The notes under the pieces are model-generated. The model worked only from the letters and a program-made list of their open reading frames with translations. It did not search any database and was not told the DNA's origin. A program made the position numbers and the translations under genes. Shown here piece after piece: positions 1 through 6,312 of a stretch of 7,953 nt of DNA. The DNA is from JACQNR01 sp049515175 (GTDB lineage: Bacteria > Acidobacteriota > Terriglobia > UBA7540), in the NCBI GenBank assembly GCA_049515175.1, contig JBEKUI010000221.1:1-7953 (forward strand). Direction: 5' to 3'. How positions within the stretch are numbered: position 1 is the first letter of the stretch; the number at the start of each line of letters is the position of its first letter.

Positions 1-1928
1 CTAGCGTCGACGTGCCGCTGGGAGACTTCTTCGGCGTGGGCCACGGCTACGAGCGCAATCTTAACTCCCTGATGGTGCGCAACAGTTCGCTCGGGCGGGC
101 GCGCAACAGTTACTGGCCAATGCCGTTCCGCAAATCGTGCCGGATCACACTCACCAACGAAGGCAAGCGGCGCATGACGAGTCTCTACTATCACGTCGAC
201 TGGCAGAAGCGTGATTCGTTGCCGCCCGACATCGCCTATTTTCACGCCTACTACCGTCAGGAGAATCCTCCCCGGCGCGGCAAGAACTACACGATCCTGG
301 ACGTACGCGGGAAGGGGCACTACGTGGGATCGGTTCTCAATATCATCCAGACCCAGATCGGGTGGTTTGGCGAGGGTGACGACCTTTTCTACGTCGACGG
401 CGAGAAGACGCCGCGCATCGAAGGTACGGGCTCGGAGGATTACTTCAACGACGCCTGGGGTCTGCGCGTTTCGGACGGCGCCTGGACCGGCATTCCCGTG
501 GCGGAGGGTGAGGGGGTGGGCGCACGCCTGACGGGTTATCGCTGGCATGTCCCCGACGTCGTCCCCTTCACGAAATCGCTGCGTCTCGAAATTGAGCACG
601 CGGGTTGGACCTACAACCCCGACGGCACGGCGCGCTCCGGCTTTGAAGAGCGCTTCGATGATTTCTCGAGTGTCGCCTTCTGGTACCAGCAAGGCGTTAA
701 TCAGGACTTGCCGGAGGTTCCTTACGGTGATGCGCGTCTTCCCTTTGGCAACGCACAACAGATCGAAGTCGAGGGTGCCGTCGACAATGTTCAGACCGAG
801 AAGGGCGAGGTTTCCGTTCAGAAGGAAGTCTTCTGGTCGAAGGACCTCCTATTCTTCAAGTCTCAGGGAGTTGGGTCGGCCTTCACGGTTCCCATCGAGG
901 TGCCCAAGGGCGGCCGTTACGAAGTCGTGGCCCAGGTCGCCGCCGCCCCCGATTACGGCGATTATGAAATCACCCTGGACGGGAAGCCGACGAGTTCCAC
1001 CGCGATCACCTGGGGGCCGCTCGACGCAGTGCCGTCTCCGGCGGAGACGTACCACAACTACGAGCAGGAGATCTTCGTCGCCAATGACCATCGGCTGGGG
1101 TGGTTCGATCTGGCGCCCGGCCGGCACTCCCTGAAGTTCATCTGCGTCGGCAAGGACGCGCGTTCCAGCGGCTACAACCTGGGAGTCGATGACGTGGTGC
1201 TGGCGGAAGTCGGCCAGGAAGGGCGGGAACTGTCTCCGGAACCGGGCCCTGGCAGTGCCACACCGGGGAGCGCTCTAAGCCCAAATCGCACCGAAACTCG
1301 GCCCGCCCTTCTCTACCGCGGTCAGCCGCTTTCGGCCTATCTGGCGCAATTCCGCGTAGCCACTGGGGGAGCCAGGGCCGACAGTCTCCGCGCTATCGCC
1401 GCCTTCGGCAAAGACGCTGCACCTGCGGTTAACGAAATTTCCCCGGCGCTTGCTGACGCCGCCCCCGAAGTTCGAACCGCCGTGGCGCGAGCACTTGCCG
1501 AAGTCGGTGACGGGGCGGGTTCGGCCGCCGGAGCTCTCGGGAACGCGCTCAGCGATCCGGACCAGGGGCTGCGCGAGGCCGCGGCCTTGGCGCTGCGTGA
1601 AATGCCCGGCAGCGCCGTTCGGGCTCTGCCCGCGCTACTTGCCGCCCTTCAGAACCCCGCACCGACGGTTCGCATGACCGTGGCTACGGCCCTCGGGCGA
1701 GTTCAGGGCGCTGCCGCCCTGACGGTGCCCGCACTGGCCGCGAGACTGGACGCAGGCGAAAGCGAAGTGCAAGTGATGCGCAACATCGCCTACGCGCTGG
1801 GAGAGATCGGGCCACCGGCTCGCGCCGCCATTCCCAGCCTCGAGAGAATTCAGCATCTGCGTGTGAAGTACATTGCGGCCGAAGCCATAGCGCGCATCGA
1901 GGGAAAACCGGTCCCCACCTGGCACTGA
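1..1928 (+). CDS. DUF2961/GH172-like glycosidase with C-terminal HEAT repeats (5' partial)
   Basis: The gene is open at the left edge: the reading frame continues upstream of the GTG at 12 (Ser-Val-Asp before VPLGDFFG), and VPLGDFFGxGHG is the usual internal DUF2961 motif, so the true start is outside. Counting from codon 12, residues 1-235 are the DUF2961 core, with WFGEGDD (E121), IEGTGSEDYF (E142) and a tail ending in SSVAFWYQ. GH172 enzymes act on alpha-D-fructofuranosyl or D-arabinofuranosyl linkages. From memory, the two catalytic glutamates of the characterised Bifidobacterium enzyme are 21 residues apart, as E121 and E142 are here. Residues about 250-400 look like a beta-sandwich, carbohydrate-binding-type domain (DYGDYEITLDG, then FDLAPGRHSLKF and GYNLGVDDVVLAE). 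A Pro/Gly/Ser-rich linker (402-428) leads to HEAT-like helical repeats at 453-633 with a regular 33-34 residue period (starts near 486, 520, 552, 585, 618). Export is likely but the N-terminus is missing. The exact substrate cannot be read. Confidence 0.88.
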   Translation, partial: SVDVPLGDFFGVGHGYERNLNSLMVRNSSLGRARNSYWPMPFRKSCRITLTNEGKRRMTSLYYHVDWQKRDSLPPDIAYFHAYYRQENPPRRGKNYTILDVRGKGHYVGSVLNIIQTQIGWFGEGDDLFYVDGEKTPRIEGTGSEDYFNDAWGLRVSDGAWTGIPVAEGEGVGARLTGYRWHVPDVVPFTKSLRLEIEHAGWTYNPDGTARSGFEERFDDFSSVAFWYQQGVNQDLPEVPYGDARLPFGNAQQIEVEGAVDNVQTEKGEVSVQKEVFWSKDLLFFKSQGVGSAFTVPIEVPKGGRYEVVAQVAAAPDYGDYEITLDGKPTSSTAITWGPLDAVPSPAETYHNYEQEIFVANDHRLGWFDLAPGRHSLKFICVGKDARSSGYNLGVDDVVLAEVGQEGRELSPEPGPGSATPGSALSPNRTETRPALLYRGQPLSAYLAQFRVATGGARADSLRAIAAFGKDAAPAVNEISPALADAAPEVRTAVARALAEVGDGAGSAAGALGNALSDPDQGLREAAALALREMPGSAVRALPALLAALQNPAPTVRMTVATALGRVQGAAALTVPALAARLDAGESEVQVMRNIAYALGEIGPPARAAIPSLERIQHLRVKYIAAEAIARIEGKPVPTWH

Positions 1929-1982
1929 AAGACTGGGGCCAGCACCACGAACGCTATATTGTGAGCAGGAAGGGCCTCCGAC

Positions 1983-3014
1983 TTAGCGCGAGCCGCCGGA
2001 TAATTCCGCCCGCACGACGTTGGCCGCCTGGACGAGATTGCGAAGCTTGGGGAAGGCGAGGAAGCGCGGCGTCTGGCTGAAGCCGCAATCGGGAACCAGT
2101 GAGAGTTTTTCCGCCTTGACGTATTTGAGCATCAGCCGGATGCGGTCGGCGAGAACCTCCACGGGCTCGATGATGTGGTTCTTCACGTCCACGATGCCGG
2201 CGGCAAGTTCGCGGTCGTTGGGGAAGCGCTGCCACAGGTCAGCTTCCGCCATCTCACGGTTTGCGAATTCCAGCACAAACTGCTGGGCGTTCACCTCAAA
2301 CAAATCGGGAAAGAGCGGCGCGTAACTGCGCAGGCCAATCGGGCGAGCGCGGAAGTTGCCGAAGCAGAGATGAATGGCAATCTTCGCCCGGATGCCTTTC
2401 ACGGTCTGGTTGAAGATACGGACGAATGACGGCAGGTTTTCTTTGTAGCAGGCGATCGAGGGCTCATCGATTTGAATGAAATCCGCCCCCGCCGCGGCCA
2501 GCTGTTCGAGCTCGCGGTGGACGATGGCCGAGAGCGCCACGGCCACTTCCTCGCGCGTCTTGTAGATTTTCCCGTCGGGGACGATCCGGCCGGCGAGCGT
2601 GTGCGGTCCGGGCACCGCGATCTTCACCGGCGCCGCCGTGCGCTCGCGCAAGAAGCGAAACTCCGCCACCGTGCCGAGACCTTCCGGAGAAGTCATGGGA
2701 GCCTCGACCGCGTACTTGGGCCGCTGGTCGTGGCCGTCGGGAGGAAGCCGGCGCGCCACGGGCAGTTCGCGAATCCCTGTCAGCCGCTTGGGGAAACTCA
2801 CGATGAAGTCCACCCGGCGAATTTCGCCGTCGGTGAGGATATCCACACCGGCGGCGAGCTGGTCATCGAGCGCCACCTGCGTCGCGTCGCCCAGCGCTTC
2901 CTCAATGTCCTGCGTGCCCATCTCGCCGCGCTCCGCCGCCGCCATCACCAGATAAAACCAGCCCGGCCAGGAATAGCTGCCCACGGTGGTTACAGGAAGG
3001 ATCTTGTGCGGCAT
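1983..3014 (-). CDS. Short MetE-like protein (core cobalamin-independent methionine synthase family)
   Basis: This cytosolic protein of 343 aa matches the C-terminal catalytic barrel of MetE, which moves a methyl group to homocysteine thiolate bound to zinc. Numbered from the ATG at 3014, it opens with the barrel-start motif LPVTTVGSY, has ILTDGEIRR near 59-67, the substrate-binding IDEP motif near 182-185, and a full set of zinc ligands: H215 and C217 (HLC), E240 (FEVNAQQ) and C310 (VPDCGF). The N-terminal half of full MetE, about 400 residues, is absent, as in archaeal and 'core-MetE' enzymes that take the methyl group from a donor other than methyltetrahydrofolate-polyglutamate. A demethylase of another methylated compound is an alternative. 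An in-frame GTG at 3023 would add three residues, but it lies inside the Shine-Dalgarno sequence, so the ATG was chosen. It is the last of five minus-strand genes, 147 nt after the SIS gene, and converges with the GH172-like gene; I see no terminator in the 54-nt gap. Confidence 0.88.
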   Translation of the reverse strand: MPHKILPVTTVGSYSWPGWFYLVMAAAERGEMGTQDIEEALGDATQVALDDQLAAGVDILTDGEIRRVDFIVSFPKRLTGIRELPVARRLPPDGHDQRPKYAVEAPMTSPEGLGTVAEFRFLRERTAAPVKIAVPGPHTLAGRIVPDGKIYKTREEVAVALSAIVHRELEQLAAAGADFIQIDEPSIACYKENLPSFVRIFNQTVKGIRAKIAIHLCFGNFRARPIGLRSYAPLFPDLFEVNAQQFVLEFANREMAEADLWQRFPNDRELAAGIVDVKNHIIEPVEVLADRIRLMLKYVKAEKLSLVPDCGFSQTPRFLAFPKLRNLVQAANVVRAELSGGSR

Positions 3015-3020
3015 GGGGAA

Positions 3021-3026
3021 CACCTC
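3021..3026 (-). promoter_or_regulatory. Ribosome binding site of the MetE-like gene
   Basis: GAGGTG on the minus strand lies 6 nt before the ATG at 3014. The competing GTG codon at 3021-3023 is the end of this same hexamer, so it cannot be served by it. This decides for the ATG. Confidence 0.7.
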
Positions 3027-3040
3027 GGGGGCTGGGATTT

Positions 3041-3134
3041 AACGATGAACGATGAATGCTGAACGATGAACTAAGAAACTCCTTCTCCTTCAGCAGTCCC
3101 TAATTCATCGTTCAGCGTTCAGCATTCATCGTTC
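3041..3134. repeat. Inverted array of GATGAAC-type heptanucleotide repeats
   Basis: The left arm (3041-3071) is a partial unit followed by four tandem heptamers: GATGAAC, GATGAAT, GCTGAAC, GATGAAC. The right arm (3103-3134) carries four units of the same kind on the opposite strand plus a partial unit; read on the minus strand they are GATGAAT, GCTGAAC, GCTGAAC, GATGAAT. All units fit G[A/C]TGAA[C/T]. Nineteen bases pair perfectly (3047-3065 with 3116-3134). In the register that matches unit for unit, 24 of 28 bases pair and pairing extends into the start of the loop (3072-3102). It fills most of the gap between the SIS gene and the MetE-like gene and is less GC-rich than its surroundings. 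Transcribed from the minus strand, it would form a long hairpin in the leader of the MetE-like gene. It might end, pause or stabilise transcripts, or be a dispersed repeat; no U-tract typical of a simple terminator follows it. Confidence 0.85.
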
Positions 3135-3161
3135 GCTGCACTTCCCCGAATCCCTATCTGG

Positions 3162-3935
3162 CTAAAGTTTCTGCGCGCGGTCGTGGTACGCCTGCAGGAC
3201 GCGCTCGAACTCGCGCGCCGCGTTTTCGTCGCCGGGCACGTGCGGAGTGGGCAGCACGTCGGGCTTGATGCCCCGCGCTACGAGGTTCTCCGCCACCTGG
3301 CACTTCAGGGCGTTGATGATCGCCACCGCGCCGATCGTCGAACCCGGGCCGACGGGATAATCCGCTCCCTCAACTTTTACCAGGGCGTCGCCGGGCGGCG
3401 TGCAGTTGTCGAGGACGAGGTCGGCAATCTCAAACAGCCGCTGGCCGGATGGGTGGCGGCTGGGGGTGATGCGGGCGTGGGCAAGGGAAGTGATGGCCAT
3501 CACCTTCATGCCCCGCGCCTTGGCGCCCAGCGCGATTTCAATGGGTACGGAATTGATGCCCGTGCTCGATACAACGATGAAACTGTCGCGCGGCCCGAAG
3601 CGGAAACTGGTCAAGATGCATTCGGCGAGGCCTTCCACCTTCTCCAGGAAAAGCGCCTGGCGCAGTCCGTTGGCGCCCACCACGTTGTGGTATTGCGTCA
3701 ATGAAAGTTCGGCGATGGGATGAAAACCCACCAGGCTCCCGATGCGCGGAAACATTTCCTCCACCGCCATGCGCGAGTGCCCGGTGCCGAACAGATGCAC
3801 CCAGCCGCCGGCGGCGATGGAGTCCGTGCAGATTTCCGCCGCCCGAAGAATGTTCTCGCGCTGCGTTTGCTCGATGCGCTCAACGATTTGCCGCGCCAGC
3901 TCCAAGTAGCGCGCGTACGCCTGATTCGACGTCAT
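3162..3935 (-). CDS. SIS-domain sugar-phosphate-binding protein (UPF0309/COG4821 type)
   Basis: The protein has 257 aa, close to the usual size of this uncharacterised SIS family. SIS domains bind phosphosugars and are found in isomerases such as GmhA, in GlmS, and in the etherase MurQ; this group has no firmly assigned reaction. Numbered from the ATG at 3935, a helical N-terminus (1-45) is followed by the phosphate-binding loop FGTGHSR (about 49-55), the second SIS signature VSSTGINSVPIE (about 122-133), MKVMAITSLAHA (about 143-154), DNCTPPGDA (about 176-184) and GPGSTIGAVAIIN (about 196-208). A TTG at 3971 would add 12 residues, but the ATG has a strong Shine-Dalgarno sequence. It has no signal peptide and is cytosolic. 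It sits 126 nt after the M48 protease gene. Its presence near a glycosidase-like gene and two sugar-type oxidoreductases suggests work on a phosphorylated or amino sugar, which is inference. Identity as a SIS protein is secure; the reaction is unknown. Confidence 0.9.
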   Translation of the reverse strand: MTSNQAYARYLELARQIVERIEQTQRENILRAAEICTDSIAAGGWVHLFGTGHSRMAVEEMFPRIGSLVGFHPIAELSLTQYHNVVGANGLRQALFLEKVEGLAECILTSFRFGPRDSFIVVSSTGINSVPIEIALGAKARGMKVMAITSLAHARITPSRHPSGQRLFEIADLVLDNCTPPGDALVKVEGADYPVGPGSTIGAVAIINALKCQVAENLVARGIKPDVLPTPHVPGDENAAREFERVLQAYHDRAQKL

Positions 3936-3941
3936 CACCTG

Positions 3942-3946
3942 CTCCT
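3942..3946 (-). promoter_or_regulatory. Ribosome binding site of the SIS-domain gene
   Basis: AGGAG on the minus strand stands 6 nt before the ATG at 3935. This is ideal spacing and favours that ATG over the upstream TTG at 3971, which has no such site. Confidence 0.7.
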
Positions 3947-4061
3947 GAGAGATGTGTGCCTGCCGGCCCAAAATGGCGGGAATCCTAATACTATCGCAGA
4001 TGAAGCGGAATTGAACAGGCGCGATATAGAGCGCGGTACCTGCTGCAGCCAGGCGCGAGTC

Positions 4062-4922
4062 CTACGATGGCGCTTTGACCGGCGGCGGGGACGGCGGCAA
4101 AGTTCCCAGACGGTCTTTCATAGCGTGGAAGGCGGCGCTGTTCTTTTTCCACCCCGCCACCGCCGGGATTTGTTTGAGCTCGACGCCGAGCGCGTCCACG
4201 CGATCCTCGGGCAGAGGGTGGCGCCGCATCAGCAATTCAAACAGGTCCTGGTTCGCGCCCATGCGAATCAGACGGCGCAGAAACGCCACCAGGCCAGCGG
4301 GGTCCCAACCGGCGCGCGCTTCATTGTAGATGCCCAGCAGGTCCGCTTCGTTCTCCTCCTCGCGGCTGAACTTACGGTCCACGAAAAGGAGCGCCGGTCC
4401 GCCGTACTGCTTGAGCACATCGTGGATCTGCTGGTCGTTGAGCAGGCCCGCCTTTTGTCCCTCGTACATGACGCGGTCCACCAGCCAGCGCCGCGCCACG
4501 TCGTTCATGCTGTGGTAGGCCACGACGTGACCCACCTCGTGGGCCAGCACGCCGGCGAGTTCGCTCTCCGTCTCGACGAAATCGAGCAGGCCGCGATCGA
4601 CGTAAACGTAGCCGCCGGGAAGCGAGAAGGCGTTGACCGAGGGGTTGTTCACGACCCGGAAGTGATACTGCAACTCCTTGCGGCGCGACGCTTGCGCCAC
4701 GCGCTGCCCGACCTTTTCGACATAGGCTTGCAAGGTCGCATCGCTCAGCAAAGGCTGCGTCTTCTCGATTTCTTCCGCCGAGCTGCGGCCCATGGCCATC
4801 TCCTCCTCATCCGAGAAGGTGTTGTAGAGGGGCTTGGAAACTTCCGGCTCCTCGGCGTAGAGGCTGGCGGCGAATGCCAGCACCGCAACGAACAACGACA
4901 ATCGCCCCATTCGGTGTCGCAT
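4062..4922 (-). CDS. Secreted M48 family zinc metalloprotease (BepA-like)
   Basis: This is an M48 endopeptidase of 286 aa, likely periplasmic, where relatives such as E. coli BepA and LoiP act in envelope protein quality control. Numbered from the ATG at 4922, residues 1-23 form a signal peptide (Arg-rich start, hydrophobic LFVAVLAFAAS, then SLYA before EEPE). The zinc site is HEVGH (H128, E129, H132) plus E190 in the ENEAD motif. The RRHPLPEDRVDAL segment near 233-245 matches the conserved C-terminal HP...R motif of M48, in which a BepA histidine regulates activity. A proline-rich tail ends the protein. There are no TPR repeats as in BepA and no further membrane segments. The frame stays open to a TTG at 5018 that overlaps the preceding stop (TTGA), and an ATG lies at 4949, but the extra 9-32 residues would bury the signal peptide. 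No start has a well-placed Shine-Dalgarno, so the exact start is uncertain. It is 92 nt after the oxidoreductase gene. Confidence 0.9.
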   Translation of the reverse strand: MRHRMGRLSLFVAVLAFAASLYAEEPEVSKPLYNTFSDEEEMAMGRSSAEEIEKTQPLLSDATLQAYVEKVGQRVAQASRRKELQYHFRVVNNPSVNAFSLPGGYVYVDRGLLDFVETESELAGVLAHEVGHVVAYHSMNDVARRWLVDRVMYEGQKAGLLNDQQIHDVLKQYGGPALLFVDRKFSREEENEADLLGIYNEARAGWDPAGLVAFLRRLIRMGANQDLFELLMRRHPLPEDRVDALGVELKQIPAVAGWKKNSAAFHAMKDRLGTLPPSPPPVKAPS

Positions 4923-5014
4923 GGTCTCCAGACGGCGATGGTTAATCATCGTCACAGGCCCGGAGTCGCCCCCTGCAGACCTCCATCGGGCGGTGCCATC
5001 CCCGGGCGATTTTC

Positions 5015-6244
5015 TCAAATGACGCGGTTCTGCGCCGCGTCGAAGGTAATCTTGCTGCCGCGCTTGAGCGCGATGTTAGCCAGCCAGCCGGTGCGTGCCG
5101 CTTCAAATCCCACCTGGATCGGTGCGTTGGGCGTTTTGCGGCTGCGCACGCAATCGAGGAAGTTCTTCACGTGGTCCACCGTGCCGTCGCGCTCGGAGCG
5201 CACGAAGATCTCGGGCTTGGGCGCATTCGAACCCGCTTCCCACGGTTTCCCTTCCGGATATACGGCGAGGTGGGCGCGATCGATCTTGAGCGTCGCCTGG
5301 CTGCCGCGAAACTCGATGCCGCCATCATCGATGCTGTCGTTGTAGGCGCCCGTGAACGCCACCATGAAATCGCCGGGGAACTCCAGCGCGGTGGTCACGG
5401 CGTCCGGTGCTTCCCACTTGAAGATATACGTCTGCGCGGTGGTCGTCGCGGTCTTCGGCGCCGGCTGGTTCATGTACCACTGAATGACGTCGATCCAGTG
5501 GGTGAGCAGGTCGGTGAGGATGCCGCCGCCGAAATCCCAGTAGTGGCGCCAGAGGGCGAATTTCTGCGCGTCAAAGGGCTGCTCGGGGGCGCTGCCCAGC
5601 CAGCGCTTCCAATCCAGCTTCGAGGTGTCAATCTGCGGCGGGTGTCCGGTCCATTCCAGATAATTCTGATACCAATAAGTATGAACGTAGATAATCTTTC
5701 CCAGCTTGCCGGAGTCCACGAGTTGCTTGCCGAGGATGTAGTGCTCCCAGCTTCGCTGCTGCGTGCCGGTCTGTACCACGCGCTTCGTCTCCTCGACGGC
5801 GCGGATCATCTCGGCGCCCTCCTCGATCGCGTGGATGATGGGCTTTTCGAGGTAAGCGTCCTTGCCGGCGCGCACGGCGTCCACCAGCATCTGCTTGTGC
5901 CAATGGTCGGGGCTGCCGATCAGCACCGCGTCGATGTCCTTGCGGTCGAGGACTTCGCGATAGTCGAGATAGCCCTTGGCATCCCGGGTGGCGAGCTTCA
6001 GCGCACTCGCGCGGTGGGGCTCGTAGACGTCGCACACCGCCACGATTTCGGCTTGGGGGACGAGGTTGAACTTGCCCATAACGTCCTGGGCTCGCCCGCC
6101 CGATCCCAGCACGGCGACGCGAATACGGTCGTTCGCGCCCAGCACGCGGCCGTTGCCCCAGCCACCCAGCACGGCCGCGCCCGCCGCGCCCACGGCGCTG
6201 TCCTTCAAGAACTCACGTCGCGAAAGATCGGATTTTTCCGCCAT
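5015..6244 (-). CDS. Tat-exported Gfo/Idh/MocA family oxidoreductase
   Basis: This NAD(P)-dependent sugar or polyol oxidoreductase has 409 aa. It begins with a twin-arginine signal, LSRREFLKDS (7-16) followed by an Ala/Gly-rich hydrophobic stretch to about residue 30, so it should be exported folded, probably with bound cofactor as in Zymomonas glucose-fructose oxidoreductase. The Rossmann domain starts at about 41 with IRVAVLGSGGRA, and AEIVAVCDVYEP ends its second strand, where the acidic residue contacts the nucleotide ribose. VLIGSPDHWHKQM (about 108-120) and the family hallmark EKP (133-135, YLEKPI) follow. The C-terminal domain includes GGGILTDLLTHWIDVIQW (239-256), with the D and H typical of the active site of this family, and a conserved GWLANIALKRG near the end. 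The ATG at 6244 has AAGGAGG 9 nt upstream (6254-6260). It follows the aldo/keto reductase gene by 68 nt, a gap that carries a GC-rich hairpin. The substrate cannot be read from the sequence; oxidation of a sugar to a keto-sugar in the periplasm is the likely type of reaction. Confidence 0.92.
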   Translation of the reverse strand: MAEKSDLSRREFLKDSAVGAAGAAVLGGWGNGRVLGANDRIRVAVLGSGGRAQDVMGKFNLVPQAEIVAVCDVYEPHRASALKLATRDAKGYLDYREVLDRKDIDAVLIGSPDHWHKQMLVDAVRAGKDAYLEKPIIHAIEEGAEMIRAVEETKRVVQTGTQQRSWEHYILGKQLVDSGKLGKIIYVHTYWYQNYLEWTGHPPQIDTSKLDWKRWLGSAPEQPFDAQKFALWRHYWDFGGGILTDLLTHWIDVIQWYMNQPAPKTATTTAQTYIFKWEAPDAVTTALEFPGDFMVAFTGAYNDSIDDGGIEFRGSQATLKIDRAHLAVYPEGKPWEAGSNAPKPEIFVRSERDGTVDHVKNFLDCVRSRKTPNAPIQVGFEAARTGWLANIALKRGSKITFDAAQNRVI

Positions 6245-6269
6245 CGATTCAGCCCTCCTTCGGGCCGAG

Positions 6270-6288
6270 GGCGAGGCAGCGCCTCGCC
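6270..6288. other. GC-rich hairpin between the aldo/keto reductase and oxidoreductase genes
   Basis: Two perfectly complementary 8-base arms (GGCGAGGC at 6270-6277, GCCTCGCC at 6281-6288) enclose a 3-nt loop. On the minus-strand transcript the hairpin lies after the aldo/keto reductase stop and 9 nt before the Shine-Dalgarno region (6254-6260) of the oxidoreductase gene. No run of U follows it, so it does not look like a standard intrinsic terminator. It could stabilise or process the mRNA, or partly separate expression of the two genes. Confidence 0.55.
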
Positions 6289-6312
6289 GTTAGCGTGCGA
6301 ACGGACCATGCC

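Noticed and set aside
1951..1968. TATATT and an ATTGTGAGC stretch resembling half of a lac operator, in the convergent gap
   Set aside because: It lies between two gene ends with no gene to control and no symmetric second half, so it is coincidence.
1929..1982. Bidirectional terminator between the convergent GH172-like and MetE-like genes
   Set aside because: I looked for a stem followed by a T-run on either strand and found none in these 54 nt.
3041..3134. CRISPR array
   Set aside because: The repeat units are 7 nt and directly abutting, with no unique spacers of regular size, and the two arms face each other.
3936..4061. Possible promoter or terminator in the gap between the M48 and SIS genes
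   Set aside because: Only weak hexamer matches (about TTCAAT and TAGTAT on the minus strand) and a 4-bp GCGC stem were found, below what I would call.
3720..5345. A 541-codon open frame on the plus strand opposite the SIS, M48 and oxidoreductase genes
   Set aside because: It is antisense to three clearly recognisable proteins, spans two intergenic gaps, and its product is rich in Arg, His and Val with no domain motif. It is a by-product of GC-rich codon use.
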